The notes under the pieces were generated by a model. The model was not told the origin of the DNA. It saw nothing but the letters and a program-made list of their open reading frames with translations, and made no database searches. Positions 40,722-47,545 of a DNA stretch of 50,664 bases are shown one piece after another. Made by a program: the position numbers and the translations under genes. Every line of letters begins with the position of its first letter. The stretch's first letter is position 1. This stretch comes from JANRKB01 sp033763695 (GTDB taxonomy: Bacteria; Planctomycetota; Phycisphaerae; Phycisphaerales; UBA1924): assembly GCA_033763695.1 (NCBI GenBank), contig JANRKB010000042.1, forward strand, positions 1 to 50,664, in the 5' to 3' direction.

Positions 40722-41885
40722 TCAGCGACGCTCAAGTCGAGCGAGAGCCGCATCGACGCGAGCGTCGAGCGTGGTCAAATCGGCGTCGTTGACGATGATC
40801 TCGTCCGCGCGCCGACGCTTTTCCTCCAGCGGGGTTTGGGCGCTTTCGCGCCGCCGGAGTTCTTCTTCGGTCCAGCCGCGGCCCGACTTCACTCGTTCCA
40901 GACGCTGTTCAAACGGCGCATCGACGAAGAGCACCGCATCGCACTCTTTGTCGACGCCGGCCTCGAGCAGCAGTGGGGCATCGACGACGACGCCGCGGCA
41001 GCCGCGTTCCCGGGCGCGCGCGACCATCGCGGCGCGGGTGGCCTTGACGATCGGGTGCACAAGTTCTTCGAGGCGGCGGCGCTGGGTCGCGTCGGAAAAG
41101 ACGATGGATGCGACCTTGGCCCGGTCCACGCGGCCCTCGGGGTTGATGATGTCCGCACCCCACCATGAGACGAGTTGCGCGCGGACGTGCGGCAGATCGA
41201 GGGCGGCTTTGGCTTCTTTGTCCGAGTCGATGACTTCGTAGCCGCGGCGGGCGAGGGAGGAAGCGACGGCGGACTTGCCCGCGCCAATGCCGCCGATGAG
41301 GCCAAGGACGAGCATGGGATTGCCGGAATGGGAGCCCCTCGCTTGCGCTTCGGGCTCGTGAAGTCGTTGGACGGGTTCGTTCTGCATCGCGTTGCGCACG
41401 GCGTTGAGCGCGGCGTCGGGGCGATCGATCATGAACCAGTAGAGTTCGGTCTCGCCGCTGCCGCTGGTGTCGATGGCGAGCGTGCCGATGCCGCTGAGTC
41501 GCTCGCGGCGTGATCTGATGACGCGCAGATGCTGGATGTTCTTCAGCGGGACATCCACCGTGATGCGGCGGATGACGCCGACGCTCGCCAGCACGCGACG
41601 ATCGGTCAGGACATAGCGGCGGCACGCCCACAGCACGCACGACCAGACCGCCCGCAGCACGAACAACGCCGTGATGCCCAGCGGCAGCCACGTCGGTGCG
41701 GCACGACCGGTCACACGCGGCAGCACCCACAGCGTGAGGGCGAGCATCGCAAGCAGAGAGAGCATCGTGCCCAGCGGTTCGAGCACGATCGAGAGCAGGC
41801 TCGGCGAACCGTCAAACAGCACACGCTCGCCCGCGGGGATCAGCGGGTCGCGGCGGTGCTGAGGATGGTCTGACGAACTTGCCAT
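40722..41885 (-). CDS. coaE: Fusion of a bacterial PH-like membrane protein and dephospho-CoA kinase
   Basis: The reading frame is continuous for 387 residues. Residues 1 to about 175 form a DUF304/bPH2-type domain: two membrane helices (about 35-85), then YVLTDRRVLASVGVIRR and VPLKNIQHLRVIRSRRERL. Residues about 191-387 are a complete CoaE kinase, which adds the 3'-phosphate of coenzyme A: Walker A GLIGGIGAGKS, VIDSDKEAKAA, LVHPIVKATRA and a DAPLLLEAGVD lid region. The linker (LHEPEAQARGSHSGNP) is encoded by a dispersed repeat (41333-41359), so two genes may have become joined. An internal ATG at 41315 would give a free 197-residue CoaE, the usual length. Confidence 0.88.
   Translation of the reverse strand: MASSSDHPQHRRDPLIPAGERVLFDGSPSLLSIVLEPLGTMLSLLAMLALTLWVLPRVTGRAAPTWLPLGITALFVLRAVWSCVLWACRRYVLTDRRVLASVGVIRRITVDVPLKNIQHLRVIRSRRERLSGIGTLAIDTSGSGETELYWFMIDRPDAALNAVRNAMQNEPVQRLHEPEAQARGSHSGNPMLVLGLIGGIGAGKSAVASSLARRGYEVIDSDKEAKAALDLPHVRAQLVSWWGADIINPEGRVDRAKVASIVFSDATQRRRLEELVHPIVKATRAAMVARARERGCRGVVVDAPLLLEAGVDKECDAVLFVDAPFEQRLERVKSGRGWTEEELRRRESAQTPLEEKRRRADEIIVNDADLTTLDARVDAALARLERR
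41333..41359. repeat. Dispersed repeat AGCCCCTCGCTTGCGCTTC..., copy 2
   Basis: The 27 bases here encode (reverse strand) the linker between the PH-like and CoaE parts and match 17668-17693 with two substitutions and one indel. Confidence 0.7.
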
Positions 41886-41907
41886 GGTGTCGAGACTCAG
41901 CGAGAAG

Positions 41908-41939
41908 TGGCAGAGTGGCAAAGCGGCAAAGTGGCAAAG
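41908..41939. repeat. Octamer tandem repeat TGGCAAAG x4
   Basis: Four units (TGGCAGAG, TGGCAAAG, CGGCAAAG, TGGCAAAG) directly upstream of the PH-CoaE start, in the probable leader or promoter region. Confidence 0.85.
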
Positions 41940-41991
41940 TGACGCGTGGCGTCCGCTCCTTCGTGCCTGTCAAACCCGGTGACCTTTGCAG

Positions 41992-42014
41992 TTCGCACTT
42001 CGTCGCTCCGTCTC
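41992..42014. repeat. Copy of the purine-rich dispersed repeat (reverse orientation)
   Basis: The reverse complement, GAGACGGAGCGACGAAGTGC plus GAA, matches 26015-26037 with a single mismatch. Confidence 0.75.
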
Positions 42015-42032
42015 TATCTTTCGTCCTCACTT

Positions 42033-42629
42033 TTAGAGTGCATCGGACTTCAGCACGGCGATCGCGGGGTAGTTGCGGTAGTAGCCGTCGTAGTCCAGGC
42101 CGTAGCCGACGACGAACTCGTCGGGGATCTCAAAGCCCACGTACTCGGCGTCGACATGCGCGACGCGGCGGGTCTCGGGCTTGCGGAGCAGCACGCACAG
42201 GCGAACGCTCGCGGGGTTCTGCTTCATGATGAGGTCCTTGACGACGGCGAGCGTCTGGCCGCTGTCGAGGATGTCGTCGATCACGAGCACGTGCTTGCCA
42301 CCCAGGTCGTGCGGGAGTTCGCGATCGATCCGCACGCCCTTGCTCTCCACGCTCTTGCCGGGATAACTGCTCACGGCGGCGAGGCGGATGGAGAGTTTGA
42401 AGGAAAGGCAACGCACCAAATCGGCGGTGAAGATGAACGCGCCGGTGAGGATCGGGATGATCACGATGCCCGTGGCATCGGGGTGGTCGGGGTCGTAGGC
42501 CCGCCCCTCGTGCTGGGCCTCTTCGCGAAGTTCACGTTCGAGGTCGGCGGCGATCTGCGTCCCCAGCGCTTGCACCCGCTTGGCGATGGCGTCCTTGTCG
42601 ACGAGGATTTTGTCGATGTCTTTGTGCAT
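42033..42629 (-). CDS. hpt: Hypoxanthine(-guanine) phosphoribosyltransferase
   Basis: Purine salvage: joins hypoxanthine or guanine to PRPP. The 198-residue protein has IIPILTGAFIFTADLVRCL, the SSYPGKSVESKGV flexible loop, the PRPP-binding motif HVLVIDDILDSGQTL, and the base-contacting FEIPDEFVVGYGLDYDGYYRN, all typical of Hpt. It has an N-terminal extension of about 20 residues relative to E. coli Hpt. ATG 42629 (MHKDIDKILVDKD) is chosen; TATCCT lies 12 bases upstream. Divergent from the amidohydrolase gene. Confidence 0.96.
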   Translation of the reverse strand: MHKDIDKILVDKDAIAKRVQALGTQIAADLERELREEAQHEGRAYDPDHPDATGIVIIPILTGAFIFTADLVRCLSFKLSIRLAAVSSYPGKSVESKGVRIDRELPHDLGGKHVLVIDDILDSGQTLAVVKDLIMKQNPASVRLCVLLRKPETRRVAHVDAEYVGFEIPDEFVVGYGLDYDGYYRNYPAIAVLKSDAL

Positions 42630-42641
42630 GGATGTGGAGGA

Positions 42642-42647
42642 AGGATA
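42642..42647 (-). promoter_or_regulatory. -10-like hexamer TATCCT before hpt
   Basis: Reverse-strand TATCCT ending 12 bases before the hpt ATG (42629); CTTCCTCC lies between. Confidence 0.4.
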
Positions 42648-42677
42648 TCGCTCGCACGCCGCGGCCGAAAGTCTCGC

Positions 42678-42683
42678 TAGGCT
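42678..42683 (+). promoter_or_regulatory. -10-like hexamer TAGGCT before the amidohydrolase
   Basis: TAGGCT ends 6 bases before ATG 42690. Confidence 0.45.
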
Positions 42684-42689
42684 TTGGGC

Positions 42690-43946
42690 ATGCATCGCTT
42701 CCGCGAAGCCCACGCCCATCTTCCCTGGCTCGGCCGCGCTCTTTCGATGCCGGATTTGTCCGCGTACGCCAGCGTTGGCGCGGCGCTCGATGCGTTGGCT
42801 CGGCACGCTGCGACGCTGCCTGCGAGGGCGTGGGTTCAGGCCGCGGGAGCACGGCGTTCTGCGTGGCGTGAGCAGCGCTGGCCGACACCCGCCGAGATCG
42901 ATTCCGCGACCGGCGGTCGCCCTGCGATGATCATGTCATTTGACCACCACGCGGTGGCGTGCGGTGCGAGCGCGTTGGCCGCGCTTGCCATCAATACCGA
43001 CACTCGCGATCCCGCGGGCGGGGTCATCGTCCGCGGGCGCGACGGCACGCCGACAGGCGAACTGCTTGAGAGTGCGGCATGGGCGGCGTGGGCCAAACCC
43101 CCCGAGCCTGTTGGCGCGGAGCGCCGCGGACAGGTGTTGCGGGCGGCGGAGCATCTGGCCGCGATTGGCTATGCCGAGATGCACGACTTGTTCTCGGGTG
43201 CATGGCTGGCGGAGGACCTCGCGCTCTTGTGCGATGAGGGCCGACTGCCGCTGCATGTCGGCATGTTCGCGCCGATGGAGGAACTCGACGCCCACCTTGC
43301 GACGCGCGACACCACGCGGCGCGTTGGCGAACACGCCAGCGTGTCACTGCTGGGCGGCAAGATCTTTGTCGATGGCACACTGAACAGTCGCACGGCGTGG
43401 ATGCTGCACGACTTTGCTGACCCGCTCCCCGAGCTGCCGCGCGGCAAGGCGCTGCTGAGCGTCGACCAGATCGCGACGGCACTCGCGCGCTGTGCGCAGC
43501 ACGATCTGCTGCTTGCGGCTCACGCGATTGGCGACGGCGCGGTGCGGGCGTGTCTGGATGCCGCCGCACGCACGGGACTCGGTCGCCACCTCCGCATCGA
43601 GCACGCCGAGCTCGTTGACGCGGCGGATGTCCCGCGCTTCGCCGCACTGGGTGTGACGCTCAGCGTGCAGCCGTGCCACCTGCTCGCGGATATCGAGGCG
43701 CTCCGGCGTTCGCTGCCGCACCGGCTTGATCGCGTGCTGCCGCTGCGTGATGTCATCCGATCGGGGCTCGTTTCAGGTCAGACGCTGCTCTTCGGCAGCG
43801 ATGCGCCGGTGGTGGGGGCCGATCCGCGCGACAGCATTCAGGCGGCGACGCAGCGTCGACGCGCGAACATGCCCGAGGATGAAGCGATCGCCCCCGATCA
43901 GGCGATCGGTGAGCGCGAAGCGTGGGCGTGCTTCGGTCTGGCGTGA
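42690..43946 (+). CDS. Amidohydrolase family 3 (YtcJ-like) protein
   Basis: A 418-residue TIM-barrel metal-dependent hydrolase. The N-terminal metal-binding HAHLPWLG (HxH) comes almost at residue 8, so the usual N-terminal beta-sandwich is missing; the protein is shorter than typical YtcJ enzymes (about 500-550). Other elements: MSFDHHAVACGASALAAL, GGKIFVDGTLNSRTAWM, LAAHAIGDGAVRACLDA, RIEHAELVDAADVPRFA, VSVQP-like LSVQPCHLL, and the barrel-closing LLFGSDAPVVGADPR with its Asp. The substrate is unknown; the family cleaves amides or cyclic imides. It stands alone between hpt and a convergent large secreted-protein gene. Confidence 0.88.
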   Translation: MHRFREAHAHLPWLGRALSMPDLSAYASVGAALDALARHAATLPARAWVQAAGARRSAWREQRWPTPAEIDSATGGRPAMIMSFDHHAVACGASALAALAINTDTRDPAGGVIVRGRDGTPTGELLESAAWAAWAKPPEPVGAERRGQVLRAAEHLAAIGYAEMHDLFSGAWLAEDLALLCDEGRLPLHVGMFAPMEELDAHLATRDTTRRVGEHASVSLLGGKIFVDGTLNSRTAWMLHDFADPLPELPRGKALLSVDQIATALARCAQHDLLLAAHAIGDGAVRACLDAAARTGLGRHLRIEHAELVDAADVPRFAALGVTLSVQPCHLLADIEALRRSLPHRLDRVLPLRDVIRSGLVSGQTLLFGSDAPVVGADPRDSIQAATQRRRANMPEDEAIAPDQAIGEREAWACFGLA

Positions 43947-43974
43947 ACCGCGTGATGCCCTTGGCTGTGACGGC

Positions 43975-46900
43975 TCAGCAGCCTTCTTCGAACGCCGCAA
44001 TAAACGCGTCGAAGTCGGTGAAGTCGAGGAAGCCGTCTTCGTTGAAGTCCGAGCGGGCCTCGCCGGCTTCGAACGCGTAGACGAAGTCATCGAAGTCGGA
44101 GAAGTCGATGAAGCCGTCGCGGTTGAAGTCGCCGCCGCAGCCCACGAACAAGATCGCCTGCGTGCCGGTGTACTGCATCTCCCAGCGGCGGTTGTTGGGC
44201 AGTGCGGGCCCGCTGACGCTGGCGAATGTGCCGATCACCGGCGAACCCGCGGCAACGATGTACTGCGCACCAGGCGGCGGCGTCGGGCCGGGCAGGACGT
44301 TGATCACGAGGCTGCCGCCGAGCGTGATGGGCGTGCTGACGCCTTGGATGAGGTCATTCACGCCGCTCGCGCCGACGTCGACTTGATAGGTTGCGGTCGG
44401 CTTGAGCGTGAAAGAGTTGTAGCTGTAGACGAATCCGATTGGGTTCGAGTTGTAGCGTGGCGCGAACGCGCCCTCGGTCGCGATTGAGCCGTAGAAGCGG
44501 CCGGTGCCGGTGATCGACGTCTGCGGGCCGAAGGTGGCGACGCCGCCGTTGGCGTTGAGGTAGGAGACGGACCAATCGCCGGCGTAGGGCGTGAGCACGA
44601 AGTTGGCCGCGCCGTCGACACGCGTGGTGCCGTCAAATCGTGCGTATGTGTTGTATGGTCCTTCGGTCGAGTTGATGACGGTCACGCCGTTCTGCGTGAA
44701 ATCGCCGTTGAAGACGATCGCGCTGCCGGTGGGGATGCTGAGACGTGTGTCGAGTCGGATGCCGGTGAGCGTCGGCACAGAACCGCCAGCGACGTTTGTG
44801 CTTGAGGACGCGTCGGCCTCGATGCGCCCGCCGGTGTACGACGTGCCGTAGAGATAGAGGTTGCTGAGGTTCGACAGCGTCACGCGGCCAGCCCCGAACT
44901 GTGCAAAGCCCGCGGGCATGGTGATGTATGAACTGAAGCTGGCACGAACCTCGCCCTGGTTGTTGAAGAAGTTTGCGAAGTCCAGCGCACCGCCGCCGAT
45001 GGTCGAGATGGTGGAGTAATTGTAGAACGAGCCGTAGAAACGTCCCGTGCCGCTGATGGTGGTGGTGGGCGGGATGGCGATGGTTGATGCGTTGGCGTTG
45101 AGATAGGCAGTGCCGAGATCAGACGGTGACCCGTTGAGAATGATCGTCTGTGTGCCCGCGAGCGCACCAGACTGGTCAAAGCGCATGTACGTGCCGTAAG
45201 GCCCGCCATTGCTGTTGACGGTGATGACGCCGTTGTGTGCCTCGCCGGTGGTGGACATGACGAGCGCGGCACCCGAGGGGATATTGATCGGGCCGTTGGT
45301 CGTCACGCCGCTGAGTGAAGGCACGCTTCCACCCGTCACTTCGATCGTTGAGCCGCCGGTGGCATTGAATGTGCCGCCTGAGTAGTTCGTGCCGTAGAGA
45401 TAGAGCGTGCTGGCATTCTGAACGTTGAACACGCCCGATGGACCTTGCATGAGGCCGGCACGCGGCGTCAGATACGCGCCGTTGGTGGCACGCACCTCGG
45501 CGTTGTTCGTAAAGAGGTTCGCAAAGTCAAGGCTGTTGCCCGCACCGCCGGTCTGGAACAGACTCTCGTTGATGTAGCTTCCGTACAGGCGGCCATTGCC
45601 TTGAACGGTCCAGGACGGCGGAATCGTGACTGTCGCGCCGTTGGTGGTTAGGTACGCGGAGCCGAGGTCGGCCTGCGTGGCGTTGAGAAGGATCGCGCCG
45701 CTGCCACCGAGCGTGCCGGTCTGATCAAAGCGGACGTATGTGCCGTAGGGTCCGCCTGTCTCGTTGACGGTGATGCTGCCGTAGATCGGGTCGCCGATCG
45801 TGCCCAGAAGCAGCGCTGAACCGGAGGGAATAACGATCGGTCCATTGAGCGCGGCGTTGCTGAAGTACGGGGTAGCGCCATTGGTGATGTACAGTTTTCC
45901 GCCATTGATCGCGCTGAAGAGGCCGCCGTTGTAGGACGTTGTGTAGAAGTAGATGTCGGATGCGTCACCGCCGACGATGCCGCTGGCCGATTGCGTCACC
46001 GGGCCGCGGAGCGTGAGGTACGAGCCGTCCCTCGCCACGATCAGGTTCCGGTTGTCCACATTGCACGGCAGATCGAGGCTGTTGCCTACGCCGGTCGTCT
46101 GCCACGTGCCGCTGTTGATCCAGCTGCCGTACAGGCGACCGCGGCCTTGAACGGTGTACGTTGAGGGGAACTCGACGGTGGTGCCGTTGGTGATGAGGTA
46201 GGCGGTGTTGTAGTCGCTGGCGTTGGCGTTGAGTTGGATGGTGCAGGTGCCCTGCATCGTGCCGGATTGGTCAAAGCGGATGTAGGTTCCGTTCAGCCCG
46301 TACGAGTCGTTGACCGTGATGACGCCGTTGTGCGGGTCTGCGATGGAGTTCAGGACGAGCGCAGCACCGGGCGAGATATTGAGGGGGCCGCTGGTGGCGA
46401 CGTTGAAAAACGATGGCACCTGTCCGGAGAGGATCTGTGTTGTGCCGCCGTTGACGGCGTTGATCGCGCCGCCGGAGTAGTTGAGGGTGTAGAGATAGGT
46501 GGTGGCGTTGTCGGCAACGATCTGGCCGCTGCCGGTTTGGTTGATGGTGCTGCGAAGCGTCTGGTACGCGCCGTTCGTGGCGCGAATGGTGCCGCTGTTG
46601 ATGATGTTCCCGTTGGTAAAGTCGAGCGAGTAGCCGGGGACGTTGGAATCCATCGTGCCGAGGTTGTTCCAGTTGCCGAAGATGCGCCCGACGCCGTCGA
46701 TGGTGTGGTTCGCACCATTGGTCACGCTGGTGCCATTGGGCGAGAGATACGCGGTGTTGTAATCGCCCGCGTTGGCGTTGAGCGTGATGCGGCCGTTGCC
46801 CGCGAGCGTGGTGGTGTTGTCGAAGCGGAGGTACGTGCCGAACGGCCCGGCGTTGTGGTTCACGATGAACAAGCCGTCGTTGGTGAGTGTGGTGCCTTGG

Positions 46901-47175
46901 TAGAAGAGGGCTTGACTGTTCTGCACGCGAAGGTCCGCAGCAAAACCGATCGTCAGACCTCCGAGGCTGTAGCTGTTGTCCATCAGCACTGAACTGCCAA
47001 TGCCAACCAGCGCCGAGTCGCCAGCGTTCTGCGGCACGTTCTGCGGCGTCCAGTTGAACGGATTGCTCCAACGGTCTCCGTTGCCGCCGACCCATGTGTG
47101 CGTCTGCGCCAGCGCAAGAGAAGACACGCCGACAACGCCACCAGCGGCCAGAACGACAGCAACACAACGCTTCAT
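43975..47175 (-). CDS. Large secreted repeat protein with GC-type dockerin tail
   Basis: A 1066-residue exported protein. A signal peptide (MKRCVAVVLAAGGVVGVSS...ALAQ) is followed by THTWVGGNGDRWSNPFNW, then Asn/Gly/Thr-rich beta repeats of about 182 residues, four full and one partial. Each has GVITVN...GTYxRFDQSGxxxG, LNAxxxDxxTAYLxxNGxT, GxGRLYGSxIN, xNSLDFA and LYLYGTxYSGG. This looks like a beta-helix adhesin or passenger-like domain. A terminal region (GGSLVINVLPGPTPPPGAQY) is followed by paired loops DFNRDGFIDFSDFDDF and DFNEDGFLDFTDFDAF and the final EEGC. That tail is the GC-type dockerin typical of Phycisphaerae, thought to anchor or sort surface proteins (inference). ATG 47175 is preferred to TTG 47187. 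Confidence 0.9.
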   Translation of the reverse strand: MKRCVAVVLAAGGVVGVSSLALAQTHTWVGGNGDRWSNPFNWTPQNVPQNAGDSALVGIGSSVLMDNSYSLGGLTIGFAADLRVQNSQALFYQGTTLTNDGLFIVNHNAGPFGTYLRFDNTTTLAGNGRITLNANAGDYNTAYLSPNGTSVTNGANHTIDGVGRIFGNWNNLGTMDSNVPGYSLDFTNGNIINSGTIRATNGAYQTLRSTINQTGSGQIVADNATTYLYTLNYSGGAINAVNGGTTQILSGQVPSFFNVATSGPLNISPGAALVLNSIADPHNGVITVNDSYGLNGTYIRFDQSGTMQGTCTIQLNANASDYNTAYLITNGTTVEFPSTYTVQGRGRLYGSWINSGTWQTTGVGNSLDLPCNVDNRNLIVARDGSYLTLRGPVTQSASGIVGGDASDIYFYTTSYNGGLFSAINGGKLYITNGATPYFSNAALNGPIVIPSGSALLLGTIGDPIYGSITVNETGGPYGTYVRFDQTGTLGGSGAILLNATQADLGSAYLTTNGATVTIPPSWTVQGNGRLYGSYINESLFQTGGAGNSLDFANLFTNNAEVRATNGAYLTPRAGLMQGPSGVFNVQNASTLYLYGTNYSGGTFNATGGSTIEVTGGSVPSLSGVTTNGPINIPSGAALVMSTTGEAHNGVITVNSNGGPYGTYMRFDQSGALAGTQTIILNGSPSDLGTAYLNANASTIAIPPTTTISGTGRFYGSFYNYSTISTIGGGALDFANFFNNQGEVRASFSSYITMPAGFAQFGAGRVTLSNLSNLYLYGTSYTGGRIEADASSSTNVAGGSVPTLTGIRLDTRLSIPTGSAIVFNGDFTQNGVTVINSTEGPYNTYARFDGTTRVDGAANFVLTPYAGDWSVSYLNANGGVATFGPQTSITGTGRFYGSIATEGAFAPRYNSNPIGFVYSYNSFTLKPTATYQVDVGASGVNDLIQGVSTPITLGGSLVINVLPGPTPPPGAQYIVAAGSPVIGTFASVSGPALPNNRRWEMQYTGTQAILFVGCGGDFNRDGFIDFSDFDDFVYAFEAGEARSDFNEDGFLDFTDFDAFIAAFEEGC
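44689..46875 (-). repeat. Four tandem coding repeats of about 547 bases
   Basis: Repeat boundaries judged from the recurring GVITVN-type segment at about 46875, 46326, 45780, 45231 and 44688. Units are about 181-183 codons each and share GTYxRFDQ, AYLxxNG and YGSxIN blocks, with considerable divergence between copies; a fifth partial unit follows to about 44500. Confidence 0.8.
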
Positions 47176-47545
47176 GGGGCACCCCAAAGAACAAACGAGC
47201 CGGAACGCAACGTCGCAGATCGATCACGACGCCTGACAACACGTTGCCGTCGACGCACACCGCCCGAGACGGGATGCGCTGACAGCCGCCCCCGTCCGCC
47301 ACACAGACGGCCGAAGGCTGAACCGCTTAGGCTAACGAACTGGGGGGGGTGAAACAAGACAGAATCGTGCGAGCGAACGCGTGATTGAGGCGGGGTCCAA
47401 GTGTTTGTGGTCTTGGTTTTGTTCGCCTGGATTGCCGAGATGCACACCCGTGCGCGGTCATGCCGCAGCCGACGACGCCAACCCTTCGGATTGTGACCGG
47501 AAGCGCGACTGAGATCGGTGGTCCGGCGAAACGCAGGCGCGTGTC
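47176..47545. other. Intergenic region between two secreted-protein genes, with a G8 run
   Basis: About 370 bases upstream of the repeat protein and downstream of the propeller protein, both on the reverse strand. It contains a homopolymer of eight G at 47342-47349 and must hold the promoter of the repeat protein and any terminator of the other. I see no gene, clear terminator or dispersed repeat here. Confidence 0.5.
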
